Source: Actinobacteria bacterium IMCC26256
GTDB lineage: Bacteria > Actinomycetota > Acidimicrobiia > IMCC26256
DNA length: 64,000 bases
Direction: 5' to 3'
Assembly (NCBI GenBank): GCA_001023575.1
Contig: CP011489.1
Location: 992,001-1,056,000, forward strand
Below, in pieces: positions 16,834 to 25,649 of this stretch. How positions within the stretch are numbered: the first letter of the stretch is position 1; the number at the start of each line of letters is the position of its first letter. The position numbers and the translations under genes are program-made. Below the pieces are notes generated by a model. That model saw only the letters and a program-made list of their open reading frames with translations, did not search any database and had not been told where the DNA came from.

Positions 16834-18209
16834 GACGAAGGCTCCTATTTGGTTACCTAACGATCACTATTCTGGTGCTCATAATCCTCGAGATACCCCT
16901 TGGTTTTGCCTACTCCAACTCGGAGCAGCGAAGGCTTCTTTCGGATGTGCAGCACGATGCTTTGGCTCTCTCGATTCGCTTGCATGAATCTGTAGAGTCA
17001 AACCAAGAAGCAGCGCTGCAAAAGATTGTGAGGGACTATGCGTTGAGTGTCGGTGGGCGCGTTGTCGTAGTTGGCCCTGCGGGTGCCCTCGTAGCGGATT
17101 CATCTCCGTTGCCAGGGAGCACGAGCAGCCGATCCTTCGCTGATAGGCCAGAGTTCATAAAGGCCCTTGGGGGGAGAGAGGCAAATGGGACGCGTTTCTC
17201 GAATACTCTCGGACGAGATTTGCTGTACGTCGCCGTTCCTCTCGTATCTAATGGTGCTGTCATCGGAGCGGTTCGGCTCTCCTTCGAGACTTCATATGTC
17301 AACAATCGCATTCAACGAGTATGGATCGGCCTCGGAGCGCTTGCAGTAGCGATTCTTGCCTTGGTCTTCCTCGTGAGTCTTCGTCTCGCAAAAATCGTCA
17401 CCCAGCCCGTCTCTGCTCTAGAGAGCGCCGCCAAGCAATTAGGAACAGGTGACCTAACTGCGCGAGCAGAGGTGCCCAAGTCTCCAGCGGAGTTGCGCTT
17501 GCTTGCTGCATCCTTCAATACAACTGCAGCACGCCTTGAGTCGTTAGTCGAGTCTCAGAGAGCGTTCGTTGCTGATGCGTCGCATCAACTTCGGACTCCA
17601 CTTCAAGCGATGCGATTGCGCCTTGAGAATCTTGAGCATGATGTAGCCGATGGGATGCCCGCTGACTCTCGAGACCTAGAGGGCTCGCTTGCGGAGGTTG
17701 CGCGCATGTCGCGCCTCGTAGATGGATTACTCATCTTGGCGCGTGCCGAGCAGCAACTAAGTGCCCCAATTCAAACGGACGTTGCTGAGCTGGTTGCTGG
17801 GAGGATCGACGCGTGGAGTGCATTTGCGGATGATCAAGGTGTGAATATCACAAGCACTGTCGCTTTCGGTTTGAATGCCTGCATCACATCAGGGAACCTT
17901 GAGCAGGCTTTAGATAACTTGCTCTCTAATGCGATCGAGGCTTCTCCTAGCGGGGGAGCAGTGGTGATCTCTTCGAGCACAAATGAATCAGGGAATGTGC
18001 TCCTAACGGTCAGCGACTCTGGCGGGGGCATGACCCCTGAGCAGATAGACCGAGCATTCGATCGCTTCTGGCGACCCGCCGGTGCTGGATCGGGTGGCTC
18101 TGGCCTGGGGCTTGCAATTGTTAGAGGATTGATCGAGGCCGATGGGGGATCGGTCGAGTTAAAGCCCTCAGTTAGTGATGGTCTTGAAGTAGTGATGGTC
18201 TTGAAGTAG
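16830..18209 (+). CDS. Membrane sensor histidine kinase
   Basis: 459 residues, GTG start overlapping the regulator stop. Order: TM1 (~7-27), an extracytoplasmic sensor region of ~135 residues, TM2 (~165-185), HAMP (~186-240), HisKA with phospho-acceptor His252 in DASHQLRTPLQ, and HATPase with N-box DNLLSNAIEA, G1 SDSGGGM, F-box FDRFWRP and G2 GSGLGLAIV. Signal unknown. The last codons lie inside a 17-base tandem repeat that brings in the TAG stop, so the native C-terminus may have been altered (it ends DGLEVVMVLK). Catalytic motifs are all upstream of the repeat and intact. Confidence 0.93.
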   Translation: MRRRLLFGYLTITILVLIILEIPLGFAYSNSEQRRLLSDVQHDALALSIRLHESVESNQEAALQKIVRDYALSVGGRVVVVGPAGALVADSSPLPGSTSSRSFADRPEFIKALGGREANGTRFSNTLGRDLLYVAVPLVSNGAVIGAVRLSFETSYVNNRIQRVWIGLGALAVAILALVFLVSLRLAKIVTQPVSALESAAKQLGTGDLTARAEVPKSPAELRLLAASFNTTAARLESLVESQRAFVADASHQLRTPLQAMRLRLENLEHDVADGMPADSRDLEGSLAEVARMSRLVDGLLILARAEQQLSAPIQTDVAELVAGRIDAWSAFADDQGVNITSTVAFGLNACITSGNLEQALDNLLSNAIEASPSGGAVVISSSTNESGNVLLTVSDSGGGMTPEQIDRAFDRFWRPAGAGSGGSGLGLAIVRGLIEADGGSVELKPSVSDGLEVVMVLK

Positions 18210-18259
18210 TGATGGTCTTGAAGTAGTGATGGTCTTGAAGTAGTGATGGTCTTGAGGTA
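18175..18259 (+). repeat. Five tandem 17-bp repeats across the kinase stop codon
   Basis: Unit GTGATGGTCTTGAAGTA, copies at 18175-18191, 18192-18208, 18209-18225, 18226-18242 and 18243-18259 (the last with one A-to-G change). The first two copies are within the kinase gene; because 17 is not a multiple of 3 the second copy supplies the TAG stop. Near-perfect identity suggests recent expansion by slippage. Confidence 0.95.
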
Positions 18260-18298
18260 GTGATGCCACTCTCGCTACGAGGCGAGAAGAGATTGGTG

Positions 18299-18766
18299 CT
18301 AGGCGCCTTGTGCAGGCGCAGATGCATGCCCAAGGACGGTGCGCTCAACGAGGTCTGCCAAGGTAGTGGCATCGAGGTGGAGTCGCATCTCCTCGCCGAC
18401 CGATACCCATACTTCCTGGAGAACACAGTGCCCTTCGCAGTGATCATGCTCAGTGACAAGAGTAGTTAGTGGTCCATCAACTGCCCCGAGAATTTCAGCC
18501 AACGTAATCTCATTTGCAGGTCGTGCGAGTACGTAGCCGCCACCCACGCCGCGCTTTGAGACCACTAAACCTGCTCCTTTAACTGCAAGGAGAATCTGCT
18601 CGAGATAAGGCTGTGGAAGGTTGGTTCGTTCTGCGATCTCCTTGACAGAGGTCGGGCGCTCCGATGCGTGAAGCGCTAGAGATAGCAGTGCCCTGACGGC
18701 ATAATCCCCTCGTGTCGAAACCCTCACCCGGCCATGTTCGCACATTCGCGAGCCCCGCGGCTTCAC
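18299..18766 (-). CDS. Rrf2-family transcriptional regulator
   Basis: Up to 155 residues; the start is uncertain (GTG 18766, ATG 18745 or GTG 18724), but the conserved part begins VSTRGDYAVRALLSLA. The winged helix includes TSVKEIAERTNLPQPYLEQILL and the wing GVGGGYVLARP. Family members (IscR, NsrR, RirA, RsrR) often bind an Fe-S cluster; here the expected region has HDHCEGHCVLQEVW with only two Cys (~110 and ~114) rather than three, plus Cys9 if the long start is used. So it may sense through an atypical cluster or none. No Fe-S assembly genes are adjacent, so the target is unknown. Confidence 0.85.
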   Translation of the reverse strand: MKPRGSRMCEHGRVRVSTRGDYAVRALLSLALHASERPTSVKEIAERTNLPQPYLEQILLAVKGAGLVVSKRGVGGGYVLARPANEITLAEILGAVDGPLTTLVTEHDHCEGHCVLQEVWVSVGEEMRLHLDATTLADLVERTVLGHASAPAQGA

Positions 18767-18852
18767 GGTGGCGGTTGGTTCGCAGTAAGGACAGCGTCGC
18801 CGGGTTGCCTGAGGCGGAGTTTAGGGATGGGTCAGCGGATCATTTGAAAGGC

Positions 18853-18858
18853 TACGGT
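18853..18858 (+). promoter_or_regulatory. Candidate -10 element for leaderless phosphodiesterase-superfamily gene
   Basis: TACGGT followed by C, 7 bases before ATG 18866, with no Shine-Dalgarno site in between. Same TANNNTC layout as before divIVA, thrS, pdxS, ruvC, hisS, rarA and alaS. Confidence 0.45.
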
Positions 18859-18865
18859 CAGAGTG

Positions 18866-19957
18866 ATGGAACCGATTAGACCTGACTTTGCTGGGGCCTC
18901 AATCGCAGGGATCATCCCGGCTCTCTTGGGTGCTCGCCCTGCCGCTTGGCTTCCAGTTCCGGCTGATGGGGCCGAGAGCGTCGTACTTTTAGTCCTCGAT
19001 GGGCTTGGGTGGGCCCAGATCGAAGCGCATAGGGGCCTGTTGCCAAATATCTCCGCAATGCAGGGCTCAGCCATAACGAGTGTAGCTCCGTCTACAACCG
19101 CTACCGCGCTTACCTCGATAACGACAGGCCTCACCCCGATCGAGCATGGAGTGCTCGGGTATCGAGTTCGCGAAGAAGACGACGTTCTAAATATCCTCTC
19201 TTGGCGAACTGATCAAGGCTCCCGGCCTCCAGAGCCCGAGGCCTTTCAGCGGCATGCTGCGTTTATGGGGCGAGAGGTTCCAGTCGTCACCAAATCCGAG
19301 TTTCGCACGACAGGTTTTACTCGAGCCCATCTAGGCGGGGCTCGTCTCGAGGGCTGGTCAACGGTTGCAGTATTGGTTGAGCAGTGCGCACGCCTCGCGC
19401 TAACAGATCCCCTTGTTTATGCTTATTATCCAGGCGTAGATGCTGTTGCGCATGAGTATGGGCTAAACGATGATCGGTACTTTGCCGAGCTCAGGTTCGC
19501 CGATCGGTTAGTTGGTTGGATTCTTGAGTCGCTACCCGCATCAACCGCCTTGCTGATTACTGCAGACCATGGACAGGTAGAGGTAGGGCGTGATGGATGG
19601 CTCGAGACAGGATCGTTAGCGAAGTACATAGAACTGCAGGCAGGTGAGGGGCGCTTCCGTCACTTGTATGCGAAGCAGGGTGGCGCCGCTGACCTAGCAG
19701 GGGCGGCTCGGGCAGAGTTTGGAGACCAAGCCTGGGTCTTTACGCGTTCCGAACTGATCAACGATGGGTGGTTCGGAGAGGGGCGACCCACACCTTCGGC
19801 TGGTCGGCGCATTGGGGATGTGGTCCTAGCGGCAAAGGATCGCTGGGCCTTCACAGACCCGAGCTTGAGGCGAGAGGCCCAGCTCATCAGCGCCCACGGA
19901 AGCCTCACTGAGGATGAGATGTTCGTACCGCTCCTCGGCGCAAGAGGCCTTAGGTAG
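18866..19957 (+). CDS. Alkaline-phosphatase-superfamily phosphodiesterase / nucleotide pyrophosphatase
   Basis: 363 residues from ATG 18866 (a GTG one codon upstream is also possible). Metal and nucleophile motifs of the type I phosphodiesterase/nucleotide pyrophosphatase family are visible: LVLDGLGW (metal Asp), APSTTATALTSITTG (nucleophile Thr/Ser), YYPGVDAVAHEYG (metal Asp/His) and LLITADHGQVEVG (metal Asp-His). No signal peptide is seen, so it appears cytoplasmic. The substrate cannot be told from sequence; relatives cleave nucleotide or lipid-linked phosphodiesters. It is monocistronic, followed by 250 bases before dnaE. Confidence 0.85.
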   Translation: MEPIRPDFAGASIAGIIPALLGARPAAWLPVPADGAESVVLLVLDGLGWAQIEAHRGLLPNISAMQGSAITSVAPSTTATALTSITTGLTPIEHGVLGYRVREEDDVLNILSWRTDQGSRPPEPEAFQRHAAFMGREVPVVTKSEFRTTGFTRAHLGGARLEGWSTVAVLVEQCARLALTDPLVYAYYPGVDAVAHEYGLNDDRYFAELRFADRLVGWILESLPASTALLITADHGQVEVGRDGWLETGSLAKYIELQAGEGRFRHLYAKQGGAADLAGAARAEFGDQAWVFTRSELINDGWFGEGRPTPSAGRRIGDVVLAAKDRWAFTDPSLRREAQLISAHGSLTEDEMFVPLLGARGLR

Positions 19958-20068
19958 GGGGTTTGCTCCCCGCCAACAGGTACTTATTGGATTCCTAGAT
20001 TCCCCCCTTTCGCAGAAGGGTCGGATCGTCTAGGTTCCAAGAGTTACATCTAGTTACATGGATGTGAT

Positions 20069-20101
20069 TTCTCCACAGGTTGCTCCACAGGCTGTGGAGA
20101 A
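20069..20101 (+). promoter_or_regulatory. DnaA-box-like cluster upstream of dnaE
   Basis: TTCTCCACA occurs at 20069-20077 and, inverted, as TGTGGAGAA at 20093-20101; TGCTCCACA lies between them. Each outer site differs by one base from the TTATCCACA DnaA box, and together they form a perfect 10-base inverted repeat. A direct repeat AGTTACAT (twice, about 20042-20059) sits just upstream. The region between 19958 and 20207 holds no gene. A role in controlling dnaE by DnaA or another factor is inference. Confidence 0.45.
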
Positions 20102-20207
20102 GGGTGAAAAAGAAAGAGATGTTTAGCGCAGTGAAATTTTTGGGCGGTATTAGCAGCAAGGTGAGAGCCCAACTAAACGCGCGCCCAGATTTACTCGGCG
20201 GAGGATC

Positions 20208-23200
20208 GTGAGTAAGTCATTCGCCCACCTGCATCTCCATACCGAATACTCAATGCTCGATGGAGCTAGCAGAGTCTCTGATGTAGTTGCTGCAGCGGTC
20301 GCCGATGGTCAGCCTGCCGTGGGCATCACAGACCACGGAAACATGTATGGCGTGCTACCCATGTACGAGGCGGCTCGCGATGCTGGAATTACTCCGGTAC
20401 TCGGAATGGAGGGTTACTTCGTTGCGACCAGCCGCTTCGAACGCCCAAAACGCGCAGATCATGAGATGTATCACTTAACACTCCTTGCGGAGACAACCCA
20501 GGGATATAAAAATCTTATGAAGGTCTCTTCGCAGGCCTATCTGGACGGCTTCTATTACAAGCCTCGCACCGACTGGGAACTCCTCGAGCTCCATCACGAG
20601 GGAATCATCGCTAGCTCTGGGTGCCTCGGCGGTTTGGTGTGTCAGAAAATACTTGAGGGGGACTACGCCGGCGCTGAGGCAGCGGCCGTTCGATTCCAAG
20701 AAATTTATGGACGCGATTCCTTCTTCATCGAGATTCAAGACCATGGCCTAGATGAAGACTCGATCGTTACTCCGAAACTGCTACAGATCGCATCGCGTAT
20801 CGGCGCGCCGTTACTTGCAACTAATGACTCTCATTACACACGGGCAGAACACGCGGAGGCCCATGATGCCCTTCTCTGCGTCCAGACCGGTGCGAAGATT
20901 CACGAGACCAATCGCTTCAAGTTTGGTGCCGAGGAGTTCTACATAAAGAGCGCAGATGAGATGCGCACTCTTTTTGCAGATGTCCCTGAGGCCTGCGACA
21001 ACACGCTATTGATTGCGGAGCGCGCCAACGTTGAGATCGAGTTCGGTAAGGCTGTTCTTCCATCGTTCCCAGTTCCTGATGGGTATACAGAGGATTCATA
21101 TCTTCTTGAGTTGACACTTGCAGGGGCCAAGGAGCGTTACGGAGACAAGCCGGCGCCGCATGTACTAGAGCGCATTGAATTTGAACTCGATGTCATACGC
21201 GACATGGGGTTCTCTGCATATTTTCTCGTCGTATGGGACCTAGTGCGATTTGCTCGCGAATCCAATATCCGTGTTGGGCCTGGCCGCGGTAGTGCGGCTG
21301 GTTCCTGCGTTGCGTATTGCCTGCGCATCGTCGATATCGATCCGATTAGGTATGACCTACTCTTCGAGCGCTTCTTGAATCCAGGGCGAAAGCAGATGCC
21401 TGATATCGACATGGACTTCGACTCGCGTTACCGAGGCGACATGATTCGCTATGCGGCAGCGCGTTATGGAAGCGACCGTGTTGCCCAGATCGTTACTTTC
21501 TCGACGATCAAGGCGCGAGCTGCGGTGCGTGACGCCTCCAGGGTCCTTGATTATCCATATTTGCTTGGCGACAAAATCGCAAAACTCATCCCGCCACTTG
21601 TCATGGGGCGCGACACTCCACTGCGCGCATGCTTCGAACTCGATCCGAAGTACACCGATGGATACAAGATGGCGTCTGAGCTTCGAGATCTCTATGAAAT
21701 AGATCCCGATGCGAAGCGAGTAATTGATGTCGCTAAAGGGCTCGAAGGGCTCCGCCGCCAGGATGGGATTCATGCTGCGGCTGTCGTGATCACACGTGAG
21801 CCATTGATTGAGTATCTCCCTATTCAGCGCAAGCCCGAGCCTGGTGGTGCGCTCCAAGATGCGCCGATTGTTACTCAGTATGAGATGCACGGCGTCGAGG
21901 AACTTGGGCTACTCAAGATGGACTTCTTGGGGCTCAGAAACCTAGATGTGATGGAGATCACGCGCGACCTCCTTGAGGCTCGTACCGGCGTCCGGCCGGA
22001 TATCGACAACATTCCGTTGGATGATCCAAAGACCTTTGACCTGCTTCGCAAAGGCGACACGATTGGGGTATTCCAATTAGAGGGTGGCCCAATGCGTGCC
22101 CTTATTCGCTCGCTTGCTCCCTCGATGTTCGAGGATATCTGCGCTCTAGTTGCGCTTTATAGGCCTGGCCCAATGGGCGCCAACATGCACACTGCCTATG
22201 CGGATAGAAAGAATGGCCGGAAGCCAGTTGAGTTTGACCACGCTGACCTTGAAGAGATTCTCTCGCCAACGTATGGGTTGATGATCTATCAAGAGCAGTT
22301 GATGCGTGTCTCTCAGCGCCTCGCTGGATACTCCCTCGCTGAAGCCGACAACCTCCGTAAAGCGACCGGGAAGAAGGACCGCGAACTCATTGCTAAAGAG
22401 CGGGCCAAGTTCGTTGATGGATGTGAGACCGAGGGATACGGACGCGAGTTTGGCGAGCGCATGTTCGACATCATTGAGCCATTTGCCGACTACTCATTCA
22501 ACAAATCTCACTCTGTTGGTTATGGGTTCGTGGCGTATCAAACAGCCTTCCTAAAAGCCAACTACACCAACGAGTATCTCGCTGCGCTGCTCACGACGGT
22601 GAAGGGCGATAAGGACAAGAGTGCGATCTACCTAAATGAGTGTCGTCAGCTCAAAATTCCTGTATTGGTACCGGATGTAAATCACTCCTCCATGGATTTC
22701 TCGGTCTCCGATGAATCGATTCGCTTTGGGCTCTCTGCAGTGAGAAACGTCGGGGAGGGAGTTGTTGGGCTGATCATTGAGGCTCGAGAGCAGGGCGGTC
22801 ACTTCGTTGATTTTTATGACTTCTGCGAGCGAGTCGATCCAGCGGCGCTGAACAAACGAACAATTGAGTCGCTTGCTAAGGCAGGGGCTTTTGATGCTCT
22901 TGGGCACTCGCGTCAGGGACTCGGCCTCGTCTCAGATCAAATCGTTGACCAGGCGGTTATCCGTCGCAAAGAACGCGATGCAGGGATCATGAGTCTCTTC
23001 GGTGACTCGGTCGTAGAGTCCGATGGCTCCTCCGACTTTAATCGCATGCCAATCCCCGATGGTGAGTACTCGAAGACGCAGCTTCTCGCGTTCGAGAAAG
23101 AGATGCTTGGCCTATACGTGAGCGATCACCCTCTCATGGGGGCGCAGAGTGCCTTGTCGCGCTTCACCGACTCGACCCTCTCGGAGCTCAAAGAGGGTCG

Positions 23201-23693
23201 AGAGGGGGACATGCGCACAGTGGGTGGAGTAGTCACTGCACTGAACCGAAAGCACACAAAACGAGGCGACCTGATGGCTACCTTCGTCCTAGAGGATCTT
23301 GCATCCGCTGTTGAGGTCTTTGTCTTCCCGAAGACGATGGCGCAGTACGGTTCGCTCCTTGAGGAGGACGCCATTATCTGCGTAAAAGGGCGCCTCGACA
23401 TGCGTGAGGACCAAGCGAAAATTATCTCCATGGAGATCATGCGCCCTGAGCTGATAATCGATGGAGGGCCCCCGCTGCGGATCAAGATCAAGCCTCACCA
23501 GTTAGACGAGGCGAAGTCCCGCATGCTTACTGAGATTCTCAATCAGCACCCGGGAGAGAGCCCCGTATTTCTTCACTTAGACCAGCCATCCAAGACCACA
23601 GTGATGCGCCTTGGGGATGAATTTTTAGTGGATGCCCGCAACGGGCTATTCGCCGAATTGCGTGTTTTGCTCGGCGCCGACTGCATCATCTAG
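20208..23693 (+). CDS. dnaE: DNA polymerase III alpha subunit DnaE (DnaE1 type)
   Basis: Replicative polymerase, 1161 residues, GTG start with GGAGG 5 bases upstream. The N-terminal PHP domain begins FAHLHLHTEYSMLDGASRV, with further metal-site motifs GITDHGNMYG and ATNDSHYT, suggesting the proofreading-type PHP seen in actinobacterial DnaE1. The catalytic palm has PGRGSAAGS and PDIDMDFD (~398-405); the thumb/fingers and tandem HhH/OB regions follow, with the OB fold near residues ~1000-1090. Length is normal. It stands alone behind a 250-base leader containing possible DnaA boxes. Confidence 0.97.
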   Translation: MSKSFAHLHLHTEYSMLDGASRVSDVVAAAVADGQPAVGITDHGNMYGVLPMYEAARDAGITPVLGMEGYFVATSRFERPKRADHEMYHLTLLAETTQGYKNLMKVSSQAYLDGFYYKPRTDWELLELHHEGIIASSGCLGGLVCQKILEGDYAGAEAAAVRFQEIYGRDSFFIEIQDHGLDEDSIVTPKLLQIASRIGAPLLATNDSHYTRAEHAEAHDALLCVQTGAKIHETNRFKFGAEEFYIKSADEMRTLFADVPEACDNTLLIAERANVEIEFGKAVLPSFPVPDGYTEDSYLLELTLAGAKERYGDKPAPHVLERIEFELDVIRDMGFSAYFLVVWDLVRFARESNIRVGPGRGSAAGSCVAYCLRIVDIDPIRYDLLFERFLNPGRKQMPDIDMDFDSRYRGDMIRYAAARYGSDRVAQIVTFSTIKARAAVRDASRVLDYPYLLGDKIAKLIPPLVMGRDTPLRACFELDPKYTDGYKMASELRDLYEIDPDAKRVIDVAKGLEGLRRQDGIHAAAVVITREPLIEYLPIQRKPEPGGALQDAPIVTQYEMHGVEELGLLKMDFLGLRNLDVMEITRDLLEARTGVRPDIDNIPLDDPKTFDLLRKGDTIGVFQLEGGPMRALIRSLAPSMFEDICALVALYRPGPMGANMHTAYADRKNGRKPVEFDHADLEEILSPTYGLMIYQEQLMRVSQRLAGYSLAEADNLRKATGKKDRELIAKERAKFVDGCETEGYGREFGERMFDIIEPFADYSFNKSHSVGYGFVAYQTAFLKANYTNEYLAALLTTVKGDKDKSAIYLNECRQLKIPVLVPDVNHSSMDFSVSDESIRFGLSAVRNVGEGVVGLIIEAREQGGHFVDFYDFCERVDPAALNKRTIESLAKAGAFDALGHSRQGLGLVSDQIVDQAVIRRKERDAGIMSLFGDSVVESDGSSDFNRMPIPDGEYSKTQLLAFEKEMLGLYVSDHPLMGAQSALSRFTDSTLSELKEGREGDMRTVGGVVTALNRKHTKRGDLMATFVLEDLASAVEVFVFPKTMAQYGSLLEEDAIICVKGRLDMREDQAKIISMEIMRPELIIDGGPPLRIKIKPHQLDEAKSRMLTEILNQHPGESPVFLHLDQPSKTTVMRLGDEFLVDARNGLFAELRVLLGADCII

Positions 23694-23760
23694 CGGGCCC
23701 TGATCCTCGACCAAATGCCGGGTTTCGCGTAAGGCCCCTCCCGCGTGCCACACTTCCGCG

Positions 23761-24411
23761 GTGCGAATAGGAATCTTGGGAGCAACTGGACCAGCCGGGC
23801 GTGGCCTCGCCGCGCGCTTGGCTGATGTAGGGCATGAGGTAATAGCCGGATCGCGAGAGAAGGCTAAGGCCGAGGCAGTCGTCGCTGAGTTGACTGAGAA
23901 GTGGGGCGAGAGAGTTGCGCGCATCACTCCAGGAGACAACTCGGATGCGTGTAACGCCGACGTAGTTGTGCTTGCTGTAAATGCCGACGCAGCCCTCGAC
24001 ACCTGTCGCAACTTCGCTGAAGAACTACAGGGTCGAATCGTTGTATCGATGGCGAATCACCTTCAACGTAATGGCAACGAGTTCAATGCGATACTTCCGC
24101 CTCATGGTTCAATTGCTAAAGAGATTCAAGTTCTGCTTTGGAAATCCCAAGTCGTTACCGCTTTCCACCTTGTCCCTGCCGCCGAGTTCGGGAGGCTCGA
24201 TGAAGCCATGGAGAGTGATGTTGTTGCCTGCGGTGACGATGACGACGCTCGAAATACCTTGATGGAGATAATTCGCACCATCCCCGACTTGCGCGCATTC
24301 GATGGTGGATCGCTCGAGAATGCAGTCGGCATGGAGACATTCGCCGCGGTTCTTCTCACGATAAATATTCGCCACAAGGTGCGCGCCGGGCTTCGCCTGA
24401 GCGGCGTATAG
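23761..24411 (+). CDS. npdG: F420-dependent NADP+ oxidoreductase (NADPH:F420 reductase)
   Basis: 216 residues, GTG start. Cytoplasmic enzyme passing hydride between NADPH and coenzyme F420. The N-terminus RIGILGATGPAGRGLAARLA carries the dinucleotide-binding GxxGxxG, and AGSREKAKAEA supplies the NADP-phosphate binding Ser-Arg. The conserved centre is DVVVLAVNADAAL...RIVVSMAN and the C-terminus (VGMETFAAVLLTINIRHK) matches the family. It indicates that the organism makes or uses F420, typical of Actinobacteria and methanogens. It precedes the cysteine-ligase gene by 11 bases, so they probably share a transcript. No ribosome site is seen before the GTG. Confidence 0.88.
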   Translation: MRIGILGATGPAGRGLAARLADVGHEVIAGSREKAKAEAVVAELTEKWGERVARITPGDNSDACNADVVVLAVNADAALDTCRNFAEELQGRIVVSMANHLQRNGNEFNAILPPHGSIAKEIQVLLWKSQVVTAFHLVPAAEFGRLDEAMESDVVACGDDDDARNTLMEIIRTIPDLRAFDGGSLENAVGMETFAAVLLTINIRHKVRAGLRLSGV

Positions 24412-24422
24412 GCGTTAGCGCA

Positions 24423-25631
24423 ATGGCACTACGCCTCTGGGATACAGCGTCTAGAGACTTTAAGAATTTTGAGCCAGGCCCGATCGTCACTATGTACGTC
24501 TGTGGGATTACTCCTTACGACTCAACCCACCTTGGGCACGCGGCGACTTATCTCACCTACGACCTGCTGATAAGGCGCCTTGAGGATCTTGGTCACGAAG
24601 TACGCATGGTGAGGAACGTCACCGATGTCGATGACTCGATTCTCCCAAAGGCACGAGAGCTTGGTATCCCATACCTCGAGTTAGCAGAGGCTGAGCTCAC
24701 GCGATTCCGACGCGATATGCGCCAACTAGGGATGCGACCCGCCTACGCAGAACCGCGAGCAACCGAGACGATTGACCGCATTATTGAGTTGGTGGAGCAG
24801 CTACTCGACTCTGGCCATGCCTACCTAACTGCGGGAACTGCTTACTTTGATATATCCACTGCTCCAAACTTTGGAGAACTCTCTCATTACCCTCGCGATC
24901 AAATGCTGCGCCTTGCACGTGCGCGTGGGGGTAACCCTGATGACCCTCATCGCAGAGACCCGCTCGACTTTGTGCTTTGGCAACCAAGCCTTGCAGATGA
25001 GCCAGCATGGCGTGCCCCCTTTGGCGTAGGCCGCCCTGGTTGGCATATTGAATGCTCGGCCATGGCTATCCAAGAACTTGGTGAGACGATTGATCTGCAC
25101 GGTGGTGGAACCGATCTCATATTTCCCCATCATGAGTGCGAGGTTGCTCAGAGCGAGGCAATAACAGGCAAGCCCTTTGTCAAGCACTGGCTTCACTCAG
25201 CGATGGTTGCCTATGAGGGCGAGAAGATGAGTAAGTCTCTCGGCAACTTGGTATTCGTCTCCGATCTCCTTGAGCATGCGGATCCTCGTGCTATTCGCTT
25301 AGCTCTAATGCACCATCACTACCGCTCCGGGTTTGAGTGGCATGACACAGGTATTCAAGACGGAACGGCATTGCTCCACCGCCTGCTTGCTGCAGCGCAA
25401 GCATCCGGAAACCCAGACCCTGGCCCCTTCGGAGAGCGTGTTCGCGAAGCCCTAGATAACGATCTCGATGCCCCTACCGCACTCGAGGCCTTAGACGACC
25501 TTGCTTCTGCGATTCTCTCAGACGGATCTGAGGGTAGCGACTCCACCGCAGTGCAGGAGTTATGCAAATTGAGTGCCCTTATTGGGGTCGATCTCTTGAC
25601 TCCATTCTCAATCGGCGCAGAACCACTCTAA
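24423..25631 (+). CDS. mshC: Cysteine--tRNA ligase-like protein, probably mycothiol cysteine ligase MshC
   Basis: 402 residues of the class I cysteinyl-tRNA synthetase fold. The N-terminal signature is TMYVCGITPYDSTHLGHAAT (~23-42), then NVTDVDD, GGGTDLIFPHHE and EKMSKSLGN (~267-275). GITPYDxTHLGHA, the ~400-residue length and the missing tRNA-binding C-terminal domain are features I associate with MshC, which joins cysteine to GlcN-inositol in mycothiol synthesis, rather than CysS (~460 residues, GxTVYDYxHIGN). True CysS remains possible if no second homologue exists in the genome. Neighbours (F420 reductase upstream, thrS downstream) do not decide it. No ribosome site; likely coupled to npdG. 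Confidence 0.68.
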   Translation: MALRLWDTASRDFKNFEPGPIVTMYVCGITPYDSTHLGHAATYLTYDLLIRRLEDLGHEVRMVRNVTDVDDSILPKARELGIPYLELAEAELTRFRRDMRQLGMRPAYAEPRATETIDRIIELVEQLLDSGHAYLTAGTAYFDISTAPNFGELSHYPRDQMLRLARARGGNPDDPHRRDPLDFVLWQPSLADEPAWRAPFGVGRPGWHIECSAMAIQELGETIDLHGGGTDLIFPHHECEVAQSEAITGKPFVKHWLHSAMVAYEGEKMSKSLGNLVFVSDLLEHADPRAIRLALMHHHYRSGFEWHDTGIQDGTALLHRLLAAAQASGNPDPGPFGERVREALDNDLDAPTALEALDDLASAILSDGSEGSDSTAVQELCKLSALIGVDLLTPFSIGAEPL

Positions 25632-25649
25632 GGCAGCGGCTCTGGCCGG

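Noticed and set aside
18175..18259. Possible CRISPR array
   Set aside because: The 17-bp copies are contiguous without spacers and there are no cas genes; it is a simple tandem repeat.
18172..18459. Minus-strand open frame running through the 17-bp repeats
   Set aside because: Overlaps the well-supported Rrf2 gene in another frame and its peptide is just the repeat translated.
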